Origin: Desulfurobacteriaceae bacterium
GTDB taxonomy: Bacteria > Aquificota > Aquificia > Desulfurobacteriales > Desulfurobacteriaceae
Direction of reading: 5' to 3'
Assembly: GCA_027068415.1 (NCBI GenBank)
Contig: JAMOTD010000006.1
Span: 62,001 to 126,000 of the forward strand
DNA length: 64,000 bases
Shown one piece after another: positions 39,095 through 49,451 of the stretch. The position numbers were made by a program, and so were the translations under genes. Position 1 is the first letter of the stretch. Each line of letters starts with the position of its first letter. The notes under the pieces were generated by a model that saw nothing but the letters and a program-made list of their open reading frames with translations, was not told where the DNA came from and made no database searches.

Positions 39095-42000
39095 ATGTTT
39101 GATAGAAGCGTAAAACTCCTCACCGGTGCAATCAAGGAGGGTGAGAAGCCCTCGGCTTACGGCCTCCCCGGAGGCTCAAAGGCACTTCTCCTAAGGGAAA
39201 TTAAGAAGTTAATAGCCCCTTCGTTTATACTAATTCCAACTCCCCAGGTAGCAGGGGCACTAACCCGAGACCTTGAAAGAGCAGGCCTAAAAGCCCTATT
39301 TATCCCTCCCCTTGACGTTCCGCCCCTTGACGTTTCATCCCCCCTGTCGGCCTACCAGTACAGGAGGCTAAAAGCCCTCTACCGGGCACTGAACGAGAGC
39401 TTTGACTTCATAGTGCTTACCCCTTCCTCGCTCTTTCACAAGGTAGTTCCGCCGGAGGTCTTAATAGAGAGCTCCCTTAGCTTTAAAAAGGGGCAGGATG
39501 TTGACTACTCAAAGCTCCCCCAAAAATTAACGGCAATGGGCTTTAGAAGAGTTGAAAGCGAGCCCGAAGTCGGGGAGTTCTCACTGAAGGGGGACTTCCT
39601 ACACCTTATTACCCCCGACGAGAACGTTGAGCTCTCACTCTTCGGGGAGGAGGTTGAAGAGCTCAAAGTTAACGGAAGGGAGGTTTCGGAGTTTACCCTC
39701 GTTCCCCTCTTGGAGCTCCCTCAGGATAAAGAGGTCCTTAAGCCGATTGAGGAAGTCTACCCCGAGCTTGCAGAGAGGCACCTTCTCCTCGGGGAGCTCA
39801 GCGGAGCCGAAAAGCTCCTTCCTCTGGTCTATAAACTGGTTCCCATTACCGAGTATACGGGAAACCTCAAGGCGGTTATAGTTGAGAGCGAGCAGGTAAG
39901 GGTTCAGGGGGAGAGCTTCTTAAATCAGGTTAAGGAGGGGTGGGAGCTCCTAAAAAGAGAGGGGATACCCTCTGCAAAGCCCGAGGAGTTTGTTGAGGAA
40001 GTTAAGGTTGAGCCCCTCTTTTTCATCTACGAAAAGCCCGTGAAAGGGGGGATAGACTTCGGGATTAAAGCCCTTCCGCCGGTTGACGAGGAGAACGTTA
40101 AAGAGGTTGCAAAGGGCTTAAAGGGGTACAGGGTACGGTTAATTTACCAGAGCTCCACCCTAAAAGAGGAGGCCGAGAGGGAGCTCCGGCTGGCCGGGGC
40201 TGAGGTTGAGAGCGAGAAGGGAATCTCCTCGGGGGGCTTCAGGTTTACCGAGAGGAACCTCGCATGGCTCACCGAAAGCCAGCTCCAGATAGTCCCGAAG
40301 AAGAAGGAGGACATTACCTCCTTAGAGCCGGGCGAGCTCGTGGTTCACAGGGATTACGGAATCGGAATCTTTCAGGGAATAGTCAGCAGGGAGATTGCAG
40401 GAAAACGCTTTGACTTCATTGAGATTGAGTACGCCGGAGGGGAGAGGCTCTACGCCCCGTTTACCCAGATAGACAGGATTTACAGGTACACCGGATACAG
40501 AGGCAAAAAGCCGAAACTTGACAGGCTCGGAGGGACCTCCTGGAAGAACCTTGAGAGGAGAATTAAGGCCTCGCTGGCAAAGTTTGCAAAGGAGCTTGCC
40601 CAGCTCTACAGGGAGAGGAAGACCGCCGTAGGGGAAAGGTTAACGGGAGACGAGGCCCTCATAAGGGAGTTTGAGAGGCGCTTCCCCCACAAGCTGACCC
40701 CTGACCAGGCGAAGGCCGTTAAGGACGTCTACAGAGACATGGAATCCGAAAAGCCAATGGACAGGCTAATCTGCGGGGACGTGGGCTTCGGGAAAACGGA
40801 AGTTGCAATGAGGGCGGCAATGAAGGCCGTAAGCTCGGGGAAGCAGGTTGCCGTTATAGCCCCAACAACCGTCTTGGCAGACCAGCACTTCAGAACTTTT
40901 AAGAAGAGGTTTAAGGGCTTCCCCGTTGAGATTGAAATGCTCTCGCGTTTTAGGAAGAAAAAGGAGCAAAAGGAGATTTTAGAGAGGCTAAAAAAGGGGG
41001 AGATTGACATAATAATCGGAACCCACCGCCTCGTTCAGGACGACGTTAAGTTTAAAGACCTGGGGCTTTTAATAATAGATGAGGAGCACCGCTTCGGAGT
41101 AAAGACAAAAGAGAAGTTAACAAAACTCAAGAGCAACATTGACGTCCTCTACCTCTCCGCAACCCCGATTCCGAGAACCCTCTACTCGGCCCTTTCGGGC
41201 TTCAGGGACATCTCCCTCATAGAGACCCCTCCCGCAGGAAGGAGGGGAACGAAAGTAGTTGTAAGCAAGTACACCGACGAAATCCTGAAAGGGGCAATTG
41301 AGAGGGAGCTCGGCAGAAACGGGCAGGTCTTCGTAGTTCACAACGACATCTCGGAGCTCCCCCTCATAAAGGAGAAAATCCTCTCCTTCTTCCCCGAGGC
41401 AAAGGTTGAAATCGTCCACGGTCAGATGAAGCCTACGGAGATAGAGAAAATCATGCACGCCTTCTTTGAGGGAAAGATTGACGTACTGGTCTCAACCTCA
41501 ATAGTTGAGTCGGGGCTTGACGTTCCGTCAGCCAACACTCTGATAGTTATAGGTGCGGAGAACTTCGGCCTTTCACAGCTCTACCAGTTAAAGGGAAGGG
41601 TAGGCAGGGGAATTGAGAAGGGCTACTGCTACCTCCTTACCTCCCCGAGGGCAAAGCTGACGCCCGAGGCGGTAAAGAGGCTTGAGGCCATGAAGAAACT
41701 GGCCCCGCTGGGGGGAGGCTTCCAGCTTGCCCTCAAGGACTTAGAGATAAGGGGAGCCGGAACCCTCCTGGGGCCCAAGCAGAGCGGTTTTGTTGAGAGC
41801 GTAGGTTTAGAGCTCTACACAAAGCTCCTAAACGAAGTTATTGAGGAGAGGGAAGAGGAAGAGGACGTTAAGCTAAACCTTCCCTTTGAGGCCTTTATCC
41901 CCGACGACTTCGTTGAGGACAGGAAGGAGAAGTTTAAGCTCTACTCTCAGCTGGCCTCCGCCAAGGAGCCCGAAGAGGTTATGAAGGAGATTGAGAGGGT

Positions 42001-42268
42001 GAGGGGAGCTCTCCCTGACCCCTTAGTAAACCTCTTTAAGACGATGAAGCTCAAGAAACTTGCCAAGGAGCTCGGAGTTAAGGAGATTTCCGCCTCTCCC
42101 AGCGGAAAGGCTATAATAGTTTTCGGCCCCAACACGTCGGCCTCACCGGAAAAGCTGGTTGAGCTGGTAAAGGAAAGGGGAGCAACCTTCACGCCCGACA
42201 GAAAGCTCTACATAGAGTTTAAGGAGCTTGACGACCTTATAAAAACCCTTGAGGAGTTAAAAAGATGA
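39095..42268 (+). CDS. mfd: Transcription-repair coupling factor
   Basis: GELVVHRDYGIGIFQGI RID/CarD domain; CGDVGFGKTEVAMRAAMKAV; DEEHRFGV; QLYQLKGRVGRG; TRCF C-terminal domain. Confidence 0.96.
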   Translation: MFDRSVKLLTGAIKEGEKPSAYGLPGGSKALLLREIKKLIAPSFILIPTPQVAGALTRDLERAGLKALFIPPLDVPPLDVSSPLSAYQYRRLKALYRALNESFDFIVLTPSSLFHKVVPPEVLIESSLSFKKGQDVDYSKLPQKLTAMGFRRVESEPEVGEFSLKGDFLHLITPDENVELSLFGEEVEELKVNGREVSEFTLVPLLELPQDKEVLKPIEEVYPELAERHLLLGELSGAEKLLPLVYKLVPITEYTGNLKAVIVESEQVRVQGESFLNQVKEGWELLKREGIPSAKPEEFVEEVKVEPLFFIYEKPVKGGIDFGIKALPPVDEENVKEVAKGLKGYRVRLIYQSSTLKEEAERELRLAGAEVESEKGISSGGFRFTERNLAWLTESQLQIVPKKKEDITSLEPGELVVHRDYGIGIFQGIVSREIAGKRFDFIEIEYAGGERLYAPFTQIDRIYRYTGYRGKKPKLDRLGGTSWKNLERRIKASLAKFAKELAQLYRERKTAVGERLTGDEALIREFERRFPHKLTPDQAKAVKDVYRDMESEKPMDRLICGDVGFGKTEVAMRAAMKAVSSGKQVAVIAPTTVLADQHFRTFKKRFKGFPVEIEMLSRFRKKKEQKEILERLKKGEIDIIIGTHRLVQDDVKFKDLGLLIIDEEHRFGVKTKEKLTKLKSNIDVLYLSATPIPRTLYSALSGFRDISLIETPPAGRRGTKVVVSKYTDEILKGAIERELGRNGQVFVVHNDISELPLIKEKILSFFPEAKVEIVHGQMKPTEIEKIMHAFFEGKIDVLVSTSIVESGLDVPSANTLIVIGAENFGLSQLYQLKGRVGRGIEKGYCYLLTSPRAKLTPEAVKRLEAMKKLAPLGGGFQLALKDLEIRGAGTLLGPKQSGFVESVGLELYTKLLNEVIEEREEEEDVKLNLPFEAFIPDDFVEDRKEKFKLYSQLASAKEPEEVMKEIERVRGALPDPLVNLFKTMKLKKLAKELGVKEISASPSGKAIIVFGPNTSASPEKLVELVKERGATFTPDRKLYIEFKELDDLIKTLEELKR

Positions 42269-42957
42269 GAAGAGCACTGGCAGCTGCTCTAACCGCCGCC
42301 CTTTTAACCGGAGCTCCCGCCCTTGCAGAGAGCTCCCAACCCCAACAGCAGGTAAAGATTGACAGGAAGGTAAAGAGGGAGTTCTTCCTCGCCTTAAGGA
42401 GCGGCGACTTTAAGAAGGCAGAGGAGCTTATAGCGAGCGGCAAAGTTCCAGTTGACTTCAGGAACAAGTTCAGCCAAACCCCCCTCTACTACGCCGCAGA
42501 CGCCGACAGCGTTGAGTTTGCAAACTTCCTGATTGAGCACGGTGCAGACGTAAACGCTAAAGATTTCTTCGGAATTACTCCCCTGCACGAGGCGGTAATA
42601 AGGGGGAGCTACAGGGTCGCAAAGCTCCTGATTGAGAAGGGAGCAGACGTAAACGCCAAAGACAACTACGGCTACACCCCCCTCCACCTTGCTGCCATTT
42701 ACAACAGACCAAAAATAGCGAAGCTCCTCATTGAGCACGGAGCAAAGGTTAACGAGAAGGATAACTACGGAAATACTCCCCTCCACTACTGCGGAACAAC
42801 TTTCGGAACTGCCCCGGTTGCAAAGGTCCTCCTTGAAAATGGCGCAGACCCGACAGTAAAGAACAACAGGGGCAAAACTCCCCTCCAGCTTGCAAACGAG
42901 GTTAAGAACTACCCGGTTGCAAGGTTAATTACCAAATACCTTGAGAAGAGAAAGTAA
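42265..42957 (+). CDS. Ankyrin-repeat protein, exported
   Basis: Signal peptide; repeats TPLYYAADADSVEFANFLIEHGADVNAKD, TPLHEAVIRGSYRVAKLLIEKGADVNAKD, and so on. Confidence 0.93.
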   Translation: MRRALAAALTAALLTGAPALAESSQPQQQVKIDRKVKREFFLALRSGDFKKAEELIASGKVPVDFRNKFSQTPLYYAADADSVEFANFLIEHGADVNAKDFFGITPLHEAVIRGSYRVAKLLIEKGADVNAKDNYGYTPLHLAAIYNRPKIAKLLIEHGAKVNEKDNYGNTPLHYCGTTFGTAPVAKVLLENGADPTVKNNRGKTPLQLANEVKNYPVARLITKYLEKRK

Positions 42958-43238
42958 TGGAGATAGTTCTCATCAGCCTCGCCGTCTTCTTCTTTCTCCT
43001 GCTCTTCCTCCTCCTTCTCCTGTTCTTCTTAGGGTTTGTCTTCTCATTCTTTAACTTCATTGAAAGAAAGCTCGGCCAGCCCCTTTCAAAGCTCCTCTTC
43101 GGCCTCTCATTCGTAGCAGGACTCTACCTGCTCCTGTGGGGCTGGGGAAACCTTAACGTCCACGGGGTCTATACTGGGGCTTTTTTGGTCGTAATCTCAA
43201 CTCTCTACTTCCTCTCCGAGAGCACTCAGACCTATTAA
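42957..43238 (+). CDS. Small membrane protein, hypothetical
   Basis: 93 aa with 2-3 hydrophobic segments; ATG overlaps the previous stop. Confidence 0.65.
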   Translation: MEIVLISLAVFFFLLLFLLLLLFFLGFVFSFFNFIERKLGQPLSKLLFGLSFVAGLYLLLWGWGNLNVHGVYTGAFLVVISTLYFLSESTQTY

Positions 43239-43720
43239 ATTCCGAACTTCACCAGGATTTTCCCCTCTTCAACCTTTATGGACTTAACCAGCTCGGCCTT
43301 ACTCCCTTTCAGCCTATAAACGGGAAGCCTGCCGATGCTCTTTAAAGCCCTTGAAAGGAGCTTCCTCTCTGCCGGCCCTCCCAAGTTAAGAGGAATGAGG
43401 TCTGTAAGGTAAATAGTCTTCGTTTTCGGGTCGTAAACGACCTTCCCCTTAGCCTTTACCGTCCTCTCCTTTGGCTTCATAAGGGGAAGGGAGAGCCTGT
43501 ACTTGAGCTTCACCTGAGCCTCGTCGTTCCCCAGGAGCTTTAGAGAGGGCTCAAGGAGCTCCACCTTTGCAAGGGCGTACTCCTTCTCAACGGGGAAGCT
43601 CCGGGAGAGGTTCCTGTTAACCTGACTTTCGGTTATGGCCATCGTATAGGCACAGGAAAAGAGAAAGAGCGAAACCATTAAGAGAGCAAACTTTTTCACT
43701 TTTTTTCCCCTTTCTAACAC
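43235..43720 (-). CDS. DUF1439/YceB-like lipoprotein
   Basis: LLMVSLFLFSC lipobox; ITESQVNRNLSRSFPVEKEYALAKVELLEPSLKL resembles the YceB family. Confidence 0.72.
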   Translation of the reverse strand: MLERGKKVKKFALLMVSLFLFSCAYTMAITESQVNRNLSRSFPVEKEYALAKVELLEPSLKLLGNDEAQVKLKYRLSLPLMKPKERTVKAKGKVVYDPKTKTIYLTDLIPLNLGGPAERKLLSRALKSIGRLPVYRLKGSKAELVKSIKVEEGKILVKFGI

Positions 43721-43749
43721 TTTTTAACAATTTTCAAGTTATCTTAACA
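43715..43749 (+). promoter_or_regulatory. Pho-box-like TTAACA direct repeats 5' of the porin-pstS operon
   Basis: CTAACAC (43714), TTAACAA (43724) and TTAACAC (43744), about 10-bp register with one degenerate slot. Confidence 0.4.
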
Positions 43750-43777
43750 CTACCAAACCGATAAGCAGGGAGGAGAT

Positions 43778-44914
43778 ATGAAGAGAGTTCTACTTGGAAT
43801 CCTCACAGCAACCCTCCTTATATCACCTGTCAAGGCAGCAACCGTCTTAATTAACGGAGTACCGGTAAACAAGCTCTACGTTGACTCTGAAGGAAGGCTC
43901 TACCTCACCCCGGGCCCGGGGAGAAAGCCGGTAAAAATTGAGGTGCCGGCAGAAAAGGGGACTACTCCCGTAGTCTCAAAGGATAAAAAGATAAAAGTAG
44001 GGGGAACTGCTTACCTACACTACGACGTTGATGCGAAAAATCCCACCCACAACAACGCCTTCAAGCTGACAAGAAACTACGTTGAGCTCAGGGGCTACTT
44101 TAACGACAAAGACTTCTTTAGAACAACCCTTGACGTTAAGCAGAGTGATGCCGTTGACGGAGGCTCTTACGTAGTAAGGCTAAAGTACGCCTACGCCTAC
44201 TTTGACGGCGTCCTTCCCCACACCGGCGTTGAGGTGGGCCTGGCTCACCGCCCGTGGATAGACTGGGAGGAGCACCACGGCTGGCTCCACAGAGACCTTG
44301 AAGAGACTTTTATTGAAAACAAAAGGGGAGCCCACCTGATAAACTCTGCCGACTTCGGGCTCAACTTTAAGGGACACTACGGTATGGCCTCTTGGGAGCT
44401 GGGACTCTTTAACGGAGAGGGATACCACGGGGAAGAGGAGAGCTCCCACTTCGGTAAATCCCTTGAGGGAAGGCTCTCACTGAACCTTTTTGACGGGTTT
44501 ACCCTTTCGGGCCACACGGTCCACTCCTTTGACCACAAAGGGGAGAAGTTTGACAGGCACATCTACCAGGTTCACGCCGTTTACAACAACCCCTACTTCT
44601 TAATTGCAGCCCAGTACATCTGGGATAGGGACGACTACTACAGCAGAGACGACAAAAAGCCCCACGGCTACTCAGTTAACGGAGACCTAAAACTTAAGCC
44701 CCTCACAGGTTACCCCCTCGGAATCTTGGCAAGGTACGACAGGTGGGATACGGACAACGGCGGAGAGGACGTTAAGAAACACTTCGTTTACGGCCTCTTT
44801 TACAACCTTAACAGCCACGTGAGGCTGACGGTTGCTCAGGATAGGCTCCTTGCGGAGGATAACGCAGGGAACGACGAGAATACTGTAATGGGAGTCGCTC
44901 AGGTTAAGTGGTAA
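43778..44914 (+). CDS. OprO/OprP-like phosphate-selective outer-membrane porin
   Basis: Signal peptide, alternating beta-strand pattern (KYAYAYFDGVLPHTGVEVGLAHRPWIDWEEHHGW); ends overlapping the pstS ORF. Confidence 0.8.
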   Translation: MKRVLLGILTATLLISPVKAATVLINGVPVNKLYVDSEGRLYLTPGPGRKPVKIEVPAEKGTTPVVSKDKKIKVGGTAYLHYDVDAKNPTHNNAFKLTRNYVELRGYFNDKDFFRTTLDVKQSDAVDGGSYVVRLKYAYAYFDGVLPHTGVEVGLAHRPWIDWEEHHGWLHRDLEETFIENKRGAHLINSADFGLNFKGHYGMASWELGLFNGEGYHGEEESSHFGKSLEGRLSLNLFDGFTLSGHTVHSFDHKGEKFDRHIYQVHAVYNNPYFLIAAQYIWDRDDYYSRDDKKPHGYSVNGDLKLKPLTGYPLGILARYDRWDTDNGGEDVKKHFVYGLFYNLNSHVRLTVAQDRLLAEDNAGNDENTVMGVAQVKW

Positions 44915-44976
44915 AACTCGGCGGGCATCCCTGCCTTTTTCAGATAGAATTACGTTCAAAACCGAAGGAGGGAAAA

Positions 44977-46032
44977 ATGAAAAAATTCATAGTAGCTGCC
45001 GCACTTCCCGCAATAGTCCTCTCGGGGTGCTTCGGAGGTGGGGAGAAGAAAGAGGAGAGCTCTGCGCCCCACAAAAAGAGCTCCGCAGTAATAAACGGAG
45101 CCGGAGCCACCTTCCCTTACCCGGTTTACGTTAACTGGGCAAAGGAATATGAGAAAGCAACGGGAGTCAAGGTAAACTACCAGGGAATAGGCTCGGGAGG
45201 AGGAATAAGGCAGGTAACCGAGAGAACCGTTGACTTCGGCGGCTCGGACAAGATGCTCTCACCCCAAGAGCTTGATAAGAGAAGGCTCTACCAGTTTCCG
45301 GCAATAATAGGAAGTATAGTAGTTGTCTACAACCTTCCGGGAATCGGCGACGGAGAGCTCAAGCTCTCAAACAGAACCGCCTGCGACATCTTCATGGGAA
45401 AGGTAAACTACTGGGACGACCCGGAAGTTAAGGAGGACAACCCTAACCTTAAGCTCCCCCATCAGAGGATTACCGTAATCCACAGGGCAGAGGGCTCGGG
45501 AACCACTTGGAACTTCACCTACTGGCTCAGTCAGGTCTGCCCAGAGTGGAAGGAGAAGGTGGGCTACGGAAAAGTAGTCAACTGGCCTACCGGAATCGGA
45601 GCAAAGGGGAACGCCGGAGTAACCAACTACGTTAAGCAGACTCCCGGAGGAATCGGCTACGTTGAGTACGCCTACAAACTCCAGAACAACCTTCCGGCAG
45701 CCCAGCTTCAGAGCAAAGAGGGCAACTTCGTAAAGCCTACAGAAGAGAGCTTTAAGGCCGCAGCCTCCCACGCAAGCTGGAAGATGGAAGAGCACTTCTA
45801 CCTTCCCGGAAACCTCCTCCTTCAGTCCGGAAAGGAGAGCTGGCCTTTAACTGCCGCAAGCGTAATTCTGCTGCCAAGGGAAAAGAAGGAGAGGAACAAA
45901 CTGGTTATAGAGTTCTTTGACTGGGCATTTAAGAACGGCGACCAAATTGCAGTTAAGCTCGGATACGTACCTCTACCCGAAAGCACCAAGGAGATGGTCA
46001 GGAAGTACTGGAAAGAGGTCGTCCTGAAGTAG
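44977..46032 (+). CDS. pstS: Phosphate ABC transporter substrate-binding protein
   Basis: INGAGATFPYPVYVNWAKEYEKATGVKVNYQGIGSGGGIRQVTERTVDFGGSD; RAEGSGTTWNFTYWLS. Start set at ATG 44977, lipobox LSGC. Confidence 0.95.
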   Translation: MKKFIVAAALPAIVLSGCFGGGEKKEESSAPHKKSSAVINGAGATFPYPVYVNWAKEYEKATGVKVNYQGIGSGGGIRQVTERTVDFGGSDKMLSPQELDKRRLYQFPAIIGSIVVVYNLPGIGDGELKLSNRTACDIFMGKVNYWDDPEVKEDNPNLKLPHQRITVIHRAEGSGTTWNFTYWLSQVCPEWKEKVGYGKVVNWPTGIGAKGNAGVTNYVKQTPGGIGYVEYAYKLQNNLPAAQLQSKEGNFVKPTEESFKAAASHASWKMEEHFYLPGNLLLQSGKESWPLTAASVILLPREKKERNKLVIEFFDWAFKNGDQIAVKLGYVPLPESTKEMVRKYWKEVVLK

Positions 46033-46061
46033 GAAAGTTGAGCAATTGATAAAAACGAACG

Positions 46062-46085
46062 GCCGCCCTCTGGGCGGCTTTTCTA
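46062..46085 (+). terminator. Rho-independent terminator after pstS
   Basis: GCCGCCC-TCT-GGGCGGC-TTTTCT. Confidence 0.85.
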
Positions 46086-46195
46086 TTTGGGGAGGTGCCG
46101 GGCACGACGGACTAAAGGAAATTTTAGAAAATTAGTTTTATTTAATCAAGGTAAAATCTAAAAATAAATCTGACAGAACTCCCCCGAAGGTCTAT

Positions 46196-46226
46196 CTTTC
46201 CCCTACAAACCCTATGGTAGGGAAAG
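46196..46226 (+). promoter_or_regulatory. Hairpin overlapping the uvrA Shine-Dalgarno region
   Basis: CTTTCCC(c)TAC pairs with GTAGGGAAAG, ending at the base before the uvrA ATG (46227). Confidence 0.55.
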
Positions 46227-49034
46227 ATGAACGAGAAAATCGTAATAAAGGGAGCAAGACAGCACAACCTTAAAAACGTTGACCTTGAGATACCCAAAAA
46301 CAAACTGGTCGTAATAACGGGAGTTTCGGGCTCCGGTAAGTCCTCCTTGGCCTTTGACACCCTCTACGCCGAAGGTCAGAGGAGGTACGTTGAGAGTCTA
46401 TCGGCATACGCCCGCCAGTTCCTTGAGCTGATGGAAAAACCCGACGTTGACCTGATAGAGGGACTCTCTCCGGCAATAGCGATTGAGCAGAAAACGGTCT
46501 CAAAAAACCCCCGCTCAACGGTGGGAACGACAACGGAAATCCACGACTACCTGAGGCTCCTCTTTGCAAGGGCAGGTCAGCCCTACTGCCCCAACTGTAA
46601 AGTTCCAATTGAGCCTCAGACGGTTCAGGAAATCGTTGACAGGGTTTTAAAGAAGGATGGCAGGAGGATTTTAATAATCGCTCCCGTTGTAAGGGAGAGG
46701 AAGGGAGAGCACAGGGACTTACTTGAGAAGTTAGTAAAACAGGGATTTAGGCGCTTCATAGTTGACGGGAAGGAATACAGGGCCGAAGAGGTCTTACAGC
46801 TAAAGCTTGAGAAGAAGGTAAAGCACTCAATAGAGGTGGTAGTTGACAGGTTAAAGGTCTCGGAAAAGCAGAAGAGCAGAATTGCAGACTCGGTTGAAAC
46901 TGCCGTTAACCTCACAGACGGGCTCGTAGTAATAAAGGACTACGACACACAGGAAGAGGAGCTCCTCTCTACAAAGGGCTCCTGCCCCATATGCGGCTTT
47001 AGCTTCAGGGAAATCTCCCCCCGACTCTTCTCATTTAACAGTCCCTTGGGGGCGTGCCCCGAGTGCGGAGGCCTGGGTTTTAGGCTGGCGATTGAGCCAA
47101 ACCTCTTAATAGACTTTGAAAAGCCCCTGATAGAGGCCTTTGAGCTAACCAAGTACGCAAAGTTTGAGTACCTGACCGACCTGATAGAGGCCGGCTGCGA
47201 GCACTTAGGAATCTCTCCCTACGAGAAGGTAAAGGACATACCAAAGGACAAGCTTGAATTTCTACTTCACGCCGAAAAGCAGCCGATTAGGGTTTACGGA
47301 AGCGTCTCGTTCTACAGGGGAAACTATAAACCCTACTACTTTGAGGGGATTTTAAGACACCTTGAAAGGCGCTACAGGGAGAGCGAGTCGGAGTGGGTTA
47401 AGGAGTTAATTGAGCCCTACCTTGTTGAGGTTGAGTGTGAGGCCTGCGGCGGGAAGAGGTTAAACAGGGAGGCCCTCTCGGTAAAAGTGGGAGGGCTGAA
47501 CATCGCCCAGGTTGAGGAGATGACCGTTAAAAAGGCGTACGAGTTCTTTGAGGGGTTGGAGCTCCCGGGGAGTAAAAAAGTAATAGCCGAAAGGATTTTA
47601 AAGGAGATTAAAAACCGCCTTAAGTTCCTTATTGACGTAGGCCTTGACTACCTTACCCTTGAAAGAAGAACCTCAACTCTCTCTGGAGGAGAAAGCCAGA
47701 GGATAAGGCTCGCAACACAGGTCGGTTCAAGGCTATCAGGGGTTCTCTACGTTCTTGACGAGCCCAGCATCGGCCTTCATCAGAGGGATAACAGGAGGCT
47801 GATTGAGACCCTAAAGGGCTTAAGGGACCTGGGAAATACAGTAATCGTTGTTGAGCACGACACGGAAACCATAGAGAGCGCCGACTTTATAGTTGACATG
47901 GGGCCGGGGGCGGGAGTTCATGGAGGGGAGGTAGTAGCAACGGGAAGCCCCGAAGAGATAAAGAGGAACGAGAAATCCCTTACCGGCAAGTACCTCTCCG
48001 GAAAGCTGAAGATAGAAGTACCAAAAAAGAGGAGGAAGCCCGGAGACAAGTGGCTCAGGGTAATCGGGGCAAGGGAGCACAACCTGAAGAACATTACTGT
48101 TGAGTTCCCACTGGGTCTGTTTGTCTGCATAACGGGGGTTTCCGGTTCGGGTAAGTCAACCCTCGTAAACGAAGTACTCTACAAGGCCCTTGCGAGGGAG
48201 ATTTACGGAAGTAAAGTGATACCGGGAAAACACGAAAAAATTGAAGGCCTTGAGTTTATAGATAAAGTAATTAGGGTTGACCAGTCGCCAATAGGAAGGA
48301 CTCCCCGCTCAAACCCGGCAACCTACGTTGACATCTTTACCCCCATTAGGGAGCTCTTTGCCGCAACTCCGGAGGCCAGGGCAAGGGGCTACAAGAAGGG
48401 GAGGTTCTCGTTTAACGTCCCCGGCGGAAGGTGTGAGGCCTGTAAGGGAGACGGCGTAATAAAGATTGAGATGCACTTCCTCCCCGACGTTTACGTAACC
48501 TGTGACGTCTGCGGAGGAAAGAGGTTTAACAGGGAAACCCTTGAAATCACCTACAAGGGGAAAAACATCTACGACGTTCTTGAGATGACCGTTGAAGAGG
48601 CGATGGAGTTCTTCAAGAACCACCCGAAAATCTTTAACAAACTAAAAACTCTCTACGACGTAGGTCTGGGCTACATAAAACTGGGGCAGCCCGCAACGAC
48701 CCTTTCTGGAGGGGAGGCCCAGAGGGTTAAACTGGCAAAGGAGCTCTCAAAGAGGGCTACCGGCAAAACCGTCTACATCTTAGACGAGCCCACGACCGGC
48801 CTCCACCTCCACGACATTAAGAAACTGATTGAGGTTCTCCAGAGGCTCGTAGATAAAGGAAACACTGTAATAGTTATTGAGCACAACCTTGACCTAATAA
48901 AGTGTGCCGACTGGATTATTGACCTGGGACCCGAAGGGGGAGAGGGAGGCGGAAGGGTAGTTGCAACGGGAACGCCGGAGGAAGTTGCAAAAACCGAAAC
49001 CTGGACGGGAAAGTTTCTAAGGGAAGTCCTTTAA
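46227..49034 (+). CDS. uvrA: Excinuclease ABC subunit A
   Basis: [57 protein letters not shown]; CxxC zinc modules; two ABC domains. Confidence 0.97.
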   Translation: MNEKIVIKGARQHNLKNVDLEIPKNKLVVITGVSGSGKSSLAFDTLYAEGQRRYVESLSAYARQFLELMEKPDVDLIEGLSPAIAIEQKTVSKNPRSTVGTTTEIHDYLRLLFARAGQPYCPNCKVPIEPQTVQEIVDRVLKKDGRRILIIAPVVRERKGEHRDLLEKLVKQGFRRFIVDGKEYRAEEVLQLKLEKKVKHSIEVVVDRLKVSEKQKSRIADSVETAVNLTDGLVVIKDYDTQEEELLSTKGSCPICGFSFREISPRLFSFNSPLGACPECGGLGFRLAIEPNLLIDFEKPLIEAFELTKYAKFEYLTDLIEAGCEHLGISPYEKVKDIPKDKLEFLLHAEKQPIRVYGSVSFYRGNYKPYYFEGILRHLERRYRESESEWVKELIEPYLVEVECEACGGKRLNREALSVKVGGLNIAQVEEMTVKKAYEFFEGLELPGSKKVIAERILKEIKNRLKFLIDVGLDYLTLERRTSTLSGGESQRIRLATQVGSRLSGVLYVLDEPSIGLHQRDNRRLIETLKGLRDLGNTVIVVEHDTETIESADFIVDMGPGAGVHGGEVVATGSPEEIKRNEKSLTGKYLSGKLKIEVPKKRRKPGDKWLRVIGAREHNLKNITVEFPLGLFVCITGVSGSGKSTLVNEVLYKALAREIYGSKVIPGKHEKIEGLEFIDKVIRVDQSPIGRTPRSNPATYVDIFTPIRELFAATPEARARGYKKGRFSFNVPGGRCEACKGDGVIKIEMHFLPDVYVTCDVCGGKRFNRETLEITYKGKNIYDVLEMTVEEAMEFFKNHPKIFNKLKTLYDVGLGYIKLGQPATTLSGGEAQRVKLAKELSKRATGKTVYILDEPTTGLHLHDIKKLIEVLQRLVDKGNTVIVIEHNLDLIKCADWIIDLGPEGGEGGGRVVATGTPEEVAKTETWTGKFLREVL

Positions 49035-49068
49035 AATTAAGGCCAAAACTTCCACTAAGGAGGTAAAG

Positions 49069-49425
49069 GTGAAGGTACTTTTAATTTTAAACAGACAGCC
49101 CTACGACGGAACCGACGTTACGTGGAACGCCCTGAGGTTGGCCGGAAAGCTCCTTGAGGCGGGGGCTCTCGTCAGAATTTTCCTGATGAACGACGCAGTT
49201 GACCTTGCAAGGAACGAAACGGTAAAGCCCGAAAATTACGACCAAGACCTGGTGGCAATGCTCAAAGAGCTAATAGAGAAAGGGGTGCCGGTAAAGGTCT
49301 GCGGTACCTGTATGGCAAGGTGCGGAATTCACAAGGGTAAGCCCTACTTTGAGGGAGCAGAGAAGGCAACGATGAACGACCTCGTAGAGTGGGTTCTTGA
49401 CAGCGACAAGGTCTTAACCTTTTAA
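49069..49425 (+). CDS. DsrE/DsrF-like sulfur-relay family protein
   Basis: GTG start; LLILNRQPYDGTDVTWNALRLAGKLLEAGALVRIFLMNDAVDLAR...VKVCGTCMARCGI. Confidence 0.85.
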   Translation: MKVLLILNRQPYDGTDVTWNALRLAGKLLEAGALVRIFLMNDAVDLARNETVKPENYDQDLVAMLKELIEKGVPVKVCGTCMARCGIHKGKPYFEGAEKATMNDLVEWVLDSDKVLTF

Positions 49426-49426
49426 A

Positions 49427-49448
49427 GGGAGGGGAGTTCCCCCTCTCC
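49427..49448. terminator. Palindrome between convergent dsrE-like and cytochrome-like genes
   Basis: GGGAGGGGAGTTCCCCCTCTCC. Confidence 0.45.
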
Positions 49449-49451
49449 GGG

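Noticed and set aside
42265-42957. Ankyrin protein as a secreted effector
   Set aside because: It follows mfd in an ordinary operon context, and simple exported ankyrin proteins are common; no secretion-system genes nearby.
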